DNA from: Bacteroidales bacterium UBA2198
Lineage (GTDB): Bacteria; Bacteroidota; Bacteroidia; Bacteroidales; VadinHA17
Assembly: GCA_002328625.1 (NCBI GenBank)
Contig: DCVC01000361.1
Coordinates: 1-13,576 of the forward strand
Direction of reading: 5' to 3'
DNA: 13,576 nt
Both the position numbers and the translations under genes were made by a program. Positions 1 to 8,229 of this stretch are shown here, piece after piece. The notes under the pieces are model-generated. The model did no database searches. It saw nothing but the letters and a program-made list of their open reading frames with translations, and was not told the origin of the DNA. The stretch's first letter is position 1, and every line of letters starts with the position of its first letter.

Positions 1-894
1 CTCGCCTATCTCCCATTCAGCACATTTCTTAAAAGCCCTCCTGATTCTTTGCAAATCAATTATGAAGGACTGAATTATTTGCTGTATCATTATGCATTTT
101 CCTATAGTTACTCTTCATCCCTCATTTTTAATATGGAGAAGATGTCAAAAAAGGTAAAAGTATATGCCTTTGCACCGGATTACTTAAATAACAAAAGTGA
201 TTCTGTTAACAGGTCTGATAATCTTGCAGGAGCCAAAAAAGAGATTAGCGCCATTTACCGGTGGTTCACCGGCAGATCATTCACAGGCGGGCAGGCCACG
301 GAGAGCAATTATAAGTCGGTAATAAGACATCCTGCTATCCTTCATCTTGCAATGCACTCAATGTCTGATCCCGATAATTCAAAATACTCCTGTCTTCTGT
401 TTGACTCCAGAAAAGATACTATTGAAGACGGAAGATTATTCAATTATGAAATTGGTGCAAGCAGGATCATGTCGCCCATGGTTGTTTTGAGTGCATGTAA
501 TACTGGTACCGGCACACTGTCTTACGGAGAAGGGATCATGAGTCTGGCGCGAGGATTTATCCTGGCCGGAGGATCGTCAGTTATTAAGACATTCTGGGAT
601 GTTAACGATGAGTCGAGTGCGGCAATAATGAAGCGATTCTATTATCATCTTTCAAAAGGTGAAAGAAAAGATGAAGCTTTGAGGCTGGCAAAACTTGATT
701 ATATCAAAATACAGCCTCCGGCATATAAAAATCCTTTTTACTGGGCCGCCTACGATGTTCTGGGGAATAATTCTCCGATTATTCAAAAGAACAACACTTT
801 TACAGTAATAATTAGTGTGTTTTTGATCTTGGCGGCAGGTGTCGGCCTGATTTATTTCAGGCGACGAACTATTTTATCTGCCCGCTCTTTATAA
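1..894 (+). CDS. CHAT-domain cysteine protease, C-terminal part (5' end outside window)
   Basis: The frame is open from base 1, so the true start and probably an N-terminal TPR region lie upstream; 297 residues are visible. It begins with the CHAT-type LAYLPFSTFL segment. The family's catalytic pair is present: His in LHLAMHS (visible residue 119, codon 355-357) and Cys in VVLSACNTG (residue 166, codon 496-498). These are followed by the conserved GEGIMSLARGFILAGG and NPFYWAAYDVLG segments. CHAT domains are caspase-like peptidases. A hydrophobic helix (about residues 267-286) followed by FRRR ends the protein; by the positive-inside rule this puts the tail in the cytoplasm and the CHAT domain outside. 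The 3' end overlaps the convergent TPR gene by 43 bp. Substrate unknown; the neighbouring sigma/TPR pair is the obvious candidate partner (inference). Confidence 0.88.
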   Translation, partial: LAYLPFSTFLKSPPDSLQINYEGLNYLLYHYAFSYSYSSSLIFNMEKMSKKVKVYAFAPDYLNNKSDSVNRSDNLAGAKKEISAIYRWFTGRSFTGGQATESNYKSVIRHPAILHLAMHSMSDPDNSKYSCLLFDSRKDTIEDGRLFNYEIGASRIMSPMVVLSACNTGTGTLSYGEGIMSLARGFILAGGSSVIKTFWDVNDESSAAIMKRFYYHLSKGERKDEALRLAKLDYIKIQPPAYKNPFYWAAYDVLGNNSPIIQKNNTFTVIISVFLILAAGVGLIYFRRRTILSARSL

Positions 895-1892
895 AATCCG
901 GGTGTTTGTGCCAGATTCTCAAAACATGCCAAAGCTTTTTCTTTTTCGCCTGTTTTAATATACCCCAGACCAAGGTACCACAATGCCTCTTTAAAATATT
1001 CACCGGAAAGTGCAGTCACACCTGAAAGAAGAAATATTGATTGATCATAATTTCCAAGGGCCATTTGTGTGATTCCCATGAAAAAACGGGGTGAAACTGC
1101 CGTGTTATTTTTCTGCATGGCCTCAGCAAACCCCAATGTTGCGGTTTGATAATCACCAATCCTGTACTTTTCAATAGCTGACACATAGTTATCATAATTA
1201 CCATTGTCCGATCCACGGGTAACAGGAGATATAACATTAAGTGGTTCATAATAAGCATTAAAAAGCTTCTCTGGATTATAAGCAGGAAACAAGGATTTTA
1301 AAATAATCAAAAATGTAATTATTGCGGCAGCCGACAATGAGAAATATTTAACAAGAGTCCGGGTTAATCCTTTCTTCACCAGACTTGCAATCCCTGTATT
1401 ATTATCATCATGCACAGGCTCAATCGAATTTTTGATAAAAGATCTGATTTCCATGGATTGGGTAGTTCCGTCATCCCTATTCATTTTTCCGTGCCATTCA
1501 CTTACCCATGCAGAAGCTGTGTCTCTTACATTACTGTTTCTAAGCTCATTTTTAATTTCCGAGATATCTTCATTAATAATCTCCTCCCCTTTTCCTTCCC
1601 TTAATGCATCAATTATGAATTTTTCCACTTCTTTATCTGGTTGCTCTCTTTTCTGATGATCTGATATCATTGCCCTGGCAGAGTTCTCAATAAATGGAAG
1701 ATCAGGATCGTTCTTAACATCTTCCTGGTCGAGACGGCCTTTCAGATGTTCACTTATAATCACGGAAAGGGATGAATCTGAGATATAATGAAGATTCCCG
1801 GTACTCGTCAGGTCCACTTTCCTGGCGTTTGTACCTGACTTTCCCCTGATATTTCTGTTTTGCCGGTTCATCTCTGTCAATGATTCGATCAT
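852..1892 (-). CDS. Single-pass membrane TPR protein downstream of ECF sigma factor (putative anti-sigma or sensor)
   Basis: 346 residues from an ATG at 1892-1890, 28 nt after the sigma gene on the same strand, so probably one operon. Residues 1-180 are hydrophilic and charged, with no zinc-finger anti-sigma motif that I can see. A basic stretch (KKGLTRTLVK) precedes one membrane helix (about 184-203). Residues 232-334 contain TPR-like helices (YVSAIEKYRIGDYQTATLGF; ALWYLGLGYIKTGEKEKALA). The predicted topology is N-terminus in the cytoplasm and TPRs in the periplasm, which is the layout of many membrane anti-sigma factors. A second in-frame ATG at residue 8 is a possible alternative start. 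A GAAAGAG stretch about 13 nt upstream could be a weak RBS. The anti-sigma role is inference from operon order and topology only. Confidence 0.8.
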   Translation of the reverse strand: MIESLTEMNRQNRNIRGKSGTNARKVDLTSTGNLHYISDSSLSVIISEHLKGRLDQEDVKNDPDLPFIENSARAMISDHQKREQPDKEVEKFIIDALREGKGEEIINEDISEIKNELRNSNVRDTASAWVSEWHGKMNRDDGTTQSMEIRSFIKNSIEPVHDDNNTGIASLVKKGLTRTLVKYFSLSAAAIITFLIILKSLFPAYNPEKLFNAYYEPLNVISPVTRGSDNGNYDNYVSAIEKYRIGDYQTATLGFAEAMQKNNTAVSPRFFMGITQMALGNYDQSIFLLSGVTALSGEYFKEALWYLGLGYIKTGEKEKALACFENLAQTPGFYKERADKIVRRLK

Positions 1893-1920
1893 TTTTTAAA
1901 TGACACTCTTTCTAAATACT

Positions 1921-2514
1921 TCAGTAGACTTTATGTCTGAGCATGCTCTCGGACTTCATAATTAGTTTATAATCAGGATGGTTCTTTACTCTCTCTGTCA
2001 GTTCAGCCTGTGCTTCACATTTTTTCTTCCTGATATAGCCATAAGTATATCCCAGATGATCTGCAATTTTTTGTGGAGATATTTCCTGCCAGTAAAGTTT
2101 CAGTATCTTTTTACTAACCTCATCAAGTGATCTGAAAGCATCCCAGAATATGGATTCGTATAATTTGGTGTCTGCCAGCTCCGTAAAATCCTTATTCTCC
2201 TCGGTATCTCCTTTTCGTATCAAGTAATTTGCTGCGGCCTGTTTTTTGACAGCCACAGATTTCCAAAGATTTTCACATATACAATATAGAAGAGTCTTAA
2301 ACTTACACGTGAGGGCGAAGTTTTTGTTATCAATCTTTTCGAGCATAATCATCAATCCTTCCTGAAAAATATCTTTAGCTTCTTCAGTTGTACCACCCAA
2401 CTGGCAAACCATAAGCCGTATCATTGGCAAATACCTGTCGGACAGAAACCTTACAACATAGCTCTGTCGGTTTCGCAGACATTCAATTATTTCATTATCT
2501 GAATATTCTTTCAC
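1921..2514 (-). CDS. ECF-type RNA polymerase sigma factor (sigma-70 family)
   Basis: 197 residues, GTG start at 2514-2512; no ATG lies between it and the upstream in-frame TAA. Sigma region 2 is seen around residues 20-92, with EEAKDIFQEGLMIMLEKI and CKFKTLLYCICENLWKS, the usual -10 recognition and core-binding helices. Region 4 (about 118-175) carries a helix-turn-helix, SPQKIADHLGYTYGYIRKKK, expected to bind the -35 element. There is no region 1.1 or 3, as in ECF factors. It heads the minus-strand operon with the TPR membrane protein and lies divergent to a histidine kinase. It probably directs transcription of a small envelope-related regulon, possibly including its own operon. Target genes cannot be read from this window. 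Confidence 0.9.
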   Translation of the reverse strand: MKEYSDNEIIECLRNRQSYVVRFLSDRYLPMIRLMVCQLGGTTEEAKDIFQEGLMIMLEKIDNKNFALTCKFKTLLYCICENLWKSVAVKKQAAANYLIRKGDTEENKDFTELADTKLYESIFWDAFRSLDEVSKKILKLYWQEISPQKIADHLGYTYGYIRKKKCEAQAELTERVKNHPDYKLIMKSESMLRHKVY

Positions 2515-2548
2515 ACCAAAAATGATTGCCAGTGATTGAAGCTTTGCA

Positions 2549-2556
2549 CAAATTTA
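2549..2556 (-). promoter_or_regulatory. Candidate Bacteroidota -7 box for the sigma/TPR operon
   Basis: The minus strand reads TAAATTTG, a match to the Bacteroidota -7 consensus TAnnTTTG, about 34 nt before the GTG start. No clear -33 TTTG lies at the usual distance, so support is from one half only. Confidence 0.35.
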
Positions 2557-2580
2557 AAACTATTTCATTAAATATTACAT

Positions 2581-2641
2581 GAACCCCACATGATTAATAA
2601 ACACAAGCAAGCATGAAAGTAATTTTTATTCATGTGGGTTC
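2581..2641. repeat. Inverted repeat GAACCCCACATGA / TCATGTGGGTTC
   Basis: The left arm 2581-2593 and right arm 2630-2641 are complementary over 12 bp with one extra C in the left arm; the spacer is 36 nt. Position between the divergent genes, just upstream of the sigma operon, suits a regulator-binding site or a DNA loop. There is no T-run to make it a terminator. Confidence 0.6.
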
Positions 2642-2653
2642 CATACGACCTTT

Positions 2654-2711
2654 AAGAATAGAATTATTTATGTATGAAAATATAACAGGTAACAATTTTG
2701 ACTCTATTCTT
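2654..2711. repeat. Inverted repeat AAGAATAGA / TCTATTCTT
   Basis: Perfect 9-bp arms (2654-2662 and 2703-2711) with a 40-nt spacer, close to the spacing of the neighbouring inverted repeat. A/T-rich arms make chance occurrence more likely. Confidence 0.4.
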
Positions 2712-2857
2712 ATTAAACACTGGTTTTAAATTGTACAATAATACAGTTATCAATGAAAACAGAACGTATTTGTTTTGTCAGTCCCAATAATTGGAACTGG
2801 TGAATGCGTTTTGTTTTTTACAAAGCACCAGAAACAGAACCGGATTAGAATAGTTTT

Positions 2858-4060
2858 ATGAAACCTCCCCTTGATCAATATCAGAATCTAAGCAAGGAAT
2901 CGGAAGAGTGTATAAGAAATCCCGAGACATTTTATTGTAAAGTTATTGAAAATGCCAATGGCATACCTTTCCAGCTTCTTTACGGTTCTCAGATAGGTGA
3001 AGGACATTATTTAAAGGTGGGATCAGGGGTAAAACAACTTCTTAATATTGAACCTGAAGATTTCACCGAAAAACTCTTTTACAGTATTATTGAAAAGATA
3101 GTGCCTCTTTCCGAAGATATTCCTGCAGATATTGCAGATTCAAGGAATAAGCTTATAAATGGAGAGCTTAAAAGATACAAAGCCGAAATCCTTATTAATA
3201 CACCGGGGGGTGAGAAAAAATGGATCAGGGAAACTTCTTTGCCACTTATTGAAGAAGTCACAGGGAAGGTAATTGGAGCTTGCGGAATATTTTTTGACAT
3301 AACTGAATATAAACAGATTCTTTATGACCTTGAAAAATCAATGAAACGTGCAGAAGAGAGTGACCGGCTGAAGAGTGCTTTTCTCCACAATATTTCCCAT
3401 GAGATAAGAACACCACTTAATGCAATTGTCGGATTCTCTGCACTTTTAAGTGAATATGAAAATGATTCGGAACAAAGAAAGAAATGCATAGACACTATCA
3501 TACTCAACACCGACCATCTGCTTGAAATTATGAACAATATCGTTGAAGTTTCCAATATTGATGCAGATACCATAGTTATCAACAAAGAGTCAGTAAACAT
3601 TAATTCGGTCTTACAGGGTGCCTATAACAGGCTGACAGGCAAAGCACTTGAAAAGAATCTGTCCCTTATCTTAAAAACTCCCAATAATAATAATGAAATT
3701 AAAATCAGAACCGACCGTTTCAAATTGCAACAGGTTCTTCTAAACCTGATAGAGAATGCCATAAAGTTCACAACAGAGGGAAGGATCGAATACGGATGTA
3801 TGCTTAACGACAATAATGTTGAGTTTTTCGTATCGGATACCGGCATTGGGATCTCAGAGGAACATCATAATAAGATTTTCAATCGTTTTTACCAGGCTGA
3901 AAATAACTATTCACGGATTTATGAAGGAGCCGGATTGGGACTGGCTATTTCAAAAGCTTATGTTGAACTGCTTGGTGGTAAAATCCGTGTATTTTCACAA
4001 CCCGGAAAAGGTTCCACCTTTTATTTTACCTTACCCTATGATAACCGTGAATCAGAATGA
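2858..4060 (+). CDS. Soluble PAS-domain sensor histidine kinase
   Basis: 400 residues from ATG. Residues about 30-152 form a PAS domain ending in a PAC-like segment (KKWIRETSLPL ... GACGIFFDITEYK). The HisKA domain follows, with its H-box FLHNISHEIRTPLNAIVGF; the phospho-accepting His is residue 181. The ATPase domain has the N-box LLNLIENAIKF (Asn300), G1 DTGIGIS (327-333), an F-box around FNRFYQ and G2 GAGLGLAISKAY (357-368). It therefore appears catalytically complete. There is no signal peptide, membrane helix or receiver domain, so it should sense an internal signal through PAS and pass phosphate to a separate regulator. No response regulator gene is in this window. It is divergent from the sigma operon; shared control is possible but not shown. 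Confidence 0.92.
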   Translation: MKPPLDQYQNLSKESEECIRNPETFYCKVIENANGIPFQLLYGSQIGEGHYLKVGSGVKQLLNIEPEDFTEKLFYSIIEKIVPLSEDIPADIADSRNKLINGELKRYKAEILINTPGGEKKWIRETSLPLIEEVTGKVIGACGIFFDITEYKQILYDLEKSMKRAEESDRLKSAFLHNISHEIRTPLNAIVGFSALLSEYENDSEQRKKCIDTIILNTDHLLEIMNNIVEVSNIDADTIVINKESVNINSVLQGAYNRLTGKALEKNLSLILKTPNNNNEIKIRTDRFKLQQVLLNLIENAIKFTTEGRIEYGCMLNDNNVEFFVSDTGIGISEEHHNKIFNRFYQAENNYSRIYEGAGLGLAISKAYVELLGGKIRVFSQPGKGSTFYFTLPYDNRESE

Positions 4061-4184
4061 CCATTTAGCATATTAATTTCCCCGGGGATAACATTCAATA
4101 ATATTTTTCAAAAGAAACCAGGAATGATTAATTGTAGGATGCAACTAACGAATAAAGTTACTTAACTAATAATTATCAACCGGT

Positions 4185-5987
4185 ATGAGGCAGTCAATAA
4201 TAAAATTATTCCTGATGGTCAGTTTTTTGTCAGGTTTTTTAGTAACCATATTGGCTCAGGTAAAAATTACTGACGGTACACTCCATACAATTGATGGAAA
4301 TTCTATTCTGGAGCTGGAGAGCACCAACAAAGGATTACTTATTCCCCGGTTCCCCCTTAACAACCGGAATCTTCCTGATCCGCTTACCGCTCCGGTACCT
4401 TCCGGAATGCTCGTCTACAGTATCGGAGGAGCTATTGACGATGGATTCTATTATTGGGACGGGTTGAAATGGGAAAGAGTAACCACTACCGGAACTAATG
4501 TTTTTCAGACCTTCCTTAAAGATTCTGATGACACCCTGGCTAAATCAAACAGCATCATTTTCGCAAGCAATGATATTACACTTACTCTTCCTGAGGTCAC
4601 TGAAGCTGACACAGGATTACTCATAATAGTAAAACATACAGGCTCTTTTACCGATCTTGTTAAAGTGACCGGATATGACGGGGCTGCAATTGATAATCTT
4701 GACACAATTGAGATTATACCAAATAGTGGAATTACATTTGTCAGCAGGGGATCAGAGTGGTTTTTACTCGATGGATATATGCACTCTGAAGATATATTGA
4801 ATGTAGGGTCAAAGTCAAATTTTAAAACATTATCTGATGCTTTAGGATTCCTTCAAAAACATATGACCGGCTCAAAAGTAATCAGGATTGGTGCAGAGAC
4901 ACAATATATTACAGAGACTCAAGTCATTGATCTTCCCTATCCCCTTACCATCCAGGGTATTTCATACGGTACCGGAATAATTGCCGCAGGCCCCGGCCTT
5001 GCCGGAAAGCCGATGTTCAGATGCAAATCGGAATCTTATTTTAAGATGCTTGTTTTTGACGCAACAACACTGGCCGGTTATGGTTTGTCCCCGGGGGAAG
5101 ATGCAATCAGGTTAGCAGGAGAAGGCACATATCATGAAATAAAAGATTGTACCTTCGACAGGTTTTACAACACTATTGTAGATTCAACAGACGCAGAGCT
5201 CTGGCTTTTTGAATGTGATGTGAGCAATGCTCAGAACAGTGGGATCTTATTACACAGTGCATTGCCTGGTGCCAAATTCAGAGTATCTGAGACTGACTTT
5301 ATTAACTGCAGGAAAGGAATTGATCTGTCAAAGGGATCTTCAGCCGTAATTCAGCTGCTTGGCGGGGTATATACAAACGAATTCACTACCGATACGGCAA
5401 TAATTTACCGACCTTCTTCATTTTCCTTCGAATCGATTGTTATTTCCGGAAATTCGTGGAATGAGGTGGGACATTCGATAAAAGGCTTTGATTTTTCCCG
5501 GACCGATGGTCGTGACGCAAACGCATATATAGAAGGAAATACGGGTTCGGAAGATAAAAAACCACATTGCGATGTCAACGTGGTTGATAATTCATCTTCT
5601 TTTACATGCACTTTGGCCAACCAATGGTATAAAGCAACATGGACAGTCACAGAGTATTATACAATCAGCTGGCTTATCGGAAATAACAGAATAACTTATC
5701 TGCCCCAGAAGTCACGCAATGTTTTTGTGATAATCGCAGGAAACCTGGCAGTCAGTTCCTCCAACCGGGTAATAACACTTGCTCTTGTTAAGAATGGTGT
5801 ATCCGCTACACGCTATGGAGAAACAACTTTGCGAATCACCGTAGCAAATCAACCCTTTCAGTTTTCTACAGTAATATATCTTGAGGATGTCTCTCAGGAT
5901 GATTATTTTGAATTGTTCTTCTCTTCGAGAAATAATGGGGATATAATTACAGTACAGGATATTAACTGGTTTGTTAATTCATTATAG
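4185..5987 (+). CDS. Secreted parallel beta-helix protein with Bacteroidota fibre-type N-terminus and jelly-roll-like C-terminus
   Basis: 600 residues; signal peptide 1-24 with a probable cut at TILA|Q. Residues 35-100 match a module common in Bacteroidota secreted and tail-fibre-like proteins (ILELESTNKGLLIPRF ... GFYYWDGLKWERV). Residues about 210-455 look like a right-handed beta-helix: short repeated turns such as YHEIKDCTFDRFYNTI, LWLFECDVSNAQNSGILL and FRVSETDFINCRKGIDL. The last 130 residues (RNVFVIIAGNLAVSSSNRV ... TVQDINWFVNSL) have the look of a jelly-roll head such as those on tailspikes and C1q-like proteins. I see no lyase active site, so a binding or adhesive role is more likely than an enzyme. 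It forms a tight pair with the next gene. The exact family is not recognised. Confidence 0.72.
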   Translation: MRQSIIKLFLMVSFLSGFLVTILAQVKITDGTLHTIDGNSILELESTNKGLLIPRFPLNNRNLPDPLTAPVPSGMLVYSIGGAIDDGFYYWDGLKWERVTTTGTNVFQTFLKDSDDTLAKSNSIIFASNDITLTLPEVTEADTGLLIIVKHTGSFTDLVKVTGYDGAAIDNLDTIEIIPNSGITFVSRGSEWFLLDGYMHSEDILNVGSKSNFKTLSDALGFLQKHMTGSKVIRIGAETQYITETQVIDLPYPLTIQGISYGTGIIAAGPGLAGKPMFRCKSESYFKMLVFDATTLAGYGLSPGEDAIRLAGEGTYHEIKDCTFDRFYNTIVDSTDAELWLFECDVSNAQNSGILLHSALPGAKFRVSETDFINCRKGIDLSKGSSAVIQLLGGVYTNEFTTDTAIIYRPSSFSFESIVISGNSWNEVGHSIKGFDFSRTDGRDANAYIEGNTGSEDKKPHCDVNVVDNSSSFTCTLANQWYKATWTVTEYYTISWLIGNNRITYLPQKSRNVFVIIAGNLAVSSSNRVITLALVKNGVSATRYGETTLRITVANQPFQFSTVIYLEDVSQDDYFELFFSSRNNGDIITVQDINWFVNSL

Positions 5988-5991
5988 TATA

Positions 5992-7773
5992 GTGAAAAAT
6001 AAAAATCATCAGAATAAATATATTAAAGCAAATGATTACTTGAAATGGTTCAGGTTCATAATAATCCTGCCACTGATTCTAAATGCACACAATACTGCAC
6101 TTTGTCAGGATCTGCTTATTTCCTCAGGCACGAGGTTTTTTGGGTCAGGCGGCTCTGTTATCTTTTTTGGAAATGTAACAAATAACGGTTCATTAACTTG
6201 TGACAATACAGTATTATTTTCAGGAACGACTCAATTTCTTTCAGGTGACAATTCCTCTCAGTTTAATAATATAACTGTTGCTTCAGGAAGTACAACAACC
6301 ATCGTTAATCCTGGTAATACATTAGGGGGCATTTTATTAAGTCACGGTACCCTGAATGCGGGAGGGAATTTAATCCTTCTTTCCACAGCTGTACGAACTG
6401 CATTGGTTGATGGGAGCGGTTCAGGACATGTACTGGGTGACATTACCATGCAGCGATATCTCCCCTCAGGATTCGGTTACAAGTATTTCAGTTCTCCCTT
6501 TCAGGGAGCAACAGTAAACGAATTCGCAGGTGAGATAAACCTGTCAGATGCTTTTCCAACTATTTACAGGTATGATGAAAGTCGCACATCATCGGGATGG
6601 ATAAGTTATACAGATCCGGACGGACTGCTTTATCCGTTGACCGGTTTTGCCGTTAATCTCGGGTCTGATCCGGCCCCTGCCACTATTGATATGAAAGGAG
6701 TTGTTAACAATGGAGAAATATCAGCTGTGTTGCATAATCACAATAATGATTTTACAAAAGGATTCAATCTCACAGGCAATCCATACCCATCACCCATTGA
6801 CTGGAATGAATCAACAGGGTGGACAAAAAATAATATTGACGATGCATTATATTTTTTTAATGCAAGCACTGTTGATGAATATGGTGGTAATTACAGTACA
6901 TATATCAACGGGGTCTCTAATGATGGATTGGCAACTAACTTAATACCCTCAATGCAGGGCTTCTTTGTACATGTATCCGATGGTCCTTACCCGGTAACCG
7001 GGATATTGTCAATGAACAATAATGCCAGGGTAACAGACCTTGAGCATCCTTTTATTAAATCAGATGAAGATTCAAAATCCTTTATAAGACTTATTGCAGC
7101 GTTCTCTGATGATACACTTTCTGCCGATCCGGTGGTAATTTACTTTGATGAAAAAGCAACCGGCAACTTTGACGGACAGCTTGATGCGCTCAAGCTGATG
7201 AACACTGATCTTGGCGTAACGAATCTTTATGCGATCGGTCCTGATGGCAGGAGACTTTCAATAAGCGCCCTGCCCTTAATTACAGATACTATCTGTAAAG
7301 TACCTCTGGGCCTCAAATTGAACAGAGACGGAGAGTTGTTTTTTAAGATCCGGGCCATTGGAGGAGAAGTGTCAAAAATGGATATTTATCTTTTTGATAT
7401 GATTGAAAATGTTCAGAAAAGCTTACTCCCGGATAATATATACAAGCTATTCCTAGCATCAGGCACCTACGAAAGCAGGTTTTTCCTGATCTTCCGAAAC
7501 ATTAACACCGGGATTGATGATAATATTTCACATCCCAGACTATTCAGAATATATTGTTCACAGGGAATTTTAAAAGCAGAAATCAGCCATCTTGAAGGAG
7601 AGAGTGGCACCCTTTTAATATACGATCTTAAAGGGCGCAAGCTATTTGTTAAGAAATTCTATAGCACAGGATATCATGAATTTGATCCCGGATTAAAGGA
7701 TGGCATTTATATTGTTAATTATTTCACAGGGGCGACCAGGAGTATAGAAAAGATTTTTATAAGAAACCGATAA
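5992..7773 (+). CDS. Large cell-surface protein with probable T9SS C-terminal sorting domain
   Basis: 593 residues from a GTG at 5992, 4 nt after the previous stop. Other starts are TTG 5971 (17-nt overlap) and TTG 6040 (begins MKWFRFIIILPL, a compact signal peptide); there is no nearby ATG, so the start is uncertain. A hydrophobic signal segment (FIIILPLIL) ends near ALCQ. The early part is a Gly/Ser/Thr-rich beta repeat region (FFGSGGSVIFFGNVTNNGSL). The middle has the Bacteroidota extracellular motifs GYKYFSSPFQG, GFNLTGNPYPSPIDW and SMQGFFVHV. The last about 80 residues (LLIYDLKGRKLFVKKF ... DGIYIVNYFTG) match the type A T9SS sorting-domain pattern, which implies outer-membrane export and surface attachment. 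Probably co-transcribed with the beta-helix gene. Confidence 0.8.
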   Translation: MKNKNHQNKYIKANDYLKWFRFIIILPLILNAHNTALCQDLLISSGTRFFGSGGSVIFFGNVTNNGSLTCDNTVLFSGTTQFLSGDNSSQFNNITVASGSTTTIVNPGNTLGGILLSHGTLNAGGNLILLSTAVRTALVDGSGSGHVLGDITMQRYLPSGFGYKYFSSPFQGATVNEFAGEINLSDAFPTIYRYDESRTSSGWISYTDPDGLLYPLTGFAVNLGSDPAPATIDMKGVVNNGEISAVLHNHNNDFTKGFNLTGNPYPSPIDWNESTGWTKNNIDDALYFFNASTVDEYGGNYSTYINGVSNDGLATNLIPSMQGFFVHVSDGPYPVTGILSMNNNARVTDLEHPFIKSDEDSKSFIRLIAAFSDDTLSADPVVIYFDEKATGNFDGQLDALKLMNTDLGVTNLYAIGPDGRRLSISALPLITDTICKVPLGLKLNRDGELFFKIRAIGGEVSKMDIYLFDMIENVQKSLLPDNIYKLFLASGTYESRFFLIFRNINTGIDDNISHPRLFRIYCSQGILKAEISHLEGESGTLLIYDLKGRKLFVKKFYSTGYHEFDPGLKDGIYIVNYFTGATRSIEKIFIRNR

Positions 7774-8229
7774 AATCTTTGTTCAGTTCTGTATAAGCCA
7801 ACGAAACGGTTAAATCGGATTTTCAAAAGGCAGACCGGCAAATCTTAGCATCAAAAGAATGAATTATTTTCAATCCCCGGTTTCCGAAAGATTATATAAC
7901 TTGTATGGGATTTGTGCAAATTGAAAGTCAGGCAGATGCAAGTTATTCGTTCAGGTCACCCGGATACAAGATATAGCAATTGTAACTGACGGGGCCGTGC
8001 TTTATTCGGGCATAACAAAAATGAATATCCGCACAGATATCAACCCTAACTTTATCTGATGTTGGTTGACTTTAAACATTAGTTATAATGCTAAAAATAA
8101 GTTGGCTTTAACTGAAACTTTATTCCACCCAGACAACTCCTTAAGGAACCTCCGACAATAGTGTTAAAATCCTGTCGTATGGCATATTTTACTCTATTAA
8201 GTATTAACTTTGCGATATAACAGAATGAT
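7774..8229. other. 456-bp intergenic region without a supportable gene
   Basis: No frame of useful length with protein-like content is seen on either strand. It marks the switch from the secreted pair to the accessory tract. Two loosely similar stretches (GTTGGTTGACTTTAA near 8061 and GTTGGCTTTAACTG near 8101) are the only repetition noticed. The last 25 bases hold the promoter candidate of the toxin-antitoxin operon. Confidence 0.5.
8205..8212 (+). promoter_or_regulatory. Candidate -7 box of the toxin-antitoxin operon
   Basis: TAACTTTG matches TAnnTTTG and lies 17 nt before the antitoxin ATG, implying a very short leader. No good -33 TTTG is present at the expected distance. Confidence 0.4.

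Larger units (their letters stand above)
2515..2857. other. Divergent intergenic region between sigma factor and histidine kinase
   Basis: This 343-bp A/T-rich gap separates divergent genes and should hold both promoters. It contains two inverted repeats with long loops (2581-2641 and 2654-2711), a short hyphenated palindrome CCAATAATTGG (2784-2794) near the kinase side, and a minus-strand TAAATTTG box. I see no credible short gene. Confidence 0.6.

Noticed and set aside
4079..4088. Perfect palindrome TCCCCGGGGA after the histidine kinase
   Set aside because: No loop and no following T-run, so it is not a credible intrinsic terminator.
7910..7920. ATTTGTGCAAA, also present on the minus strand at 2543-2553
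   Set aside because: An 11-bp A/T-rich match between two unrelated gaps is weak, and at 2543 part of it belongs to the promoter box; no further copies noticed.
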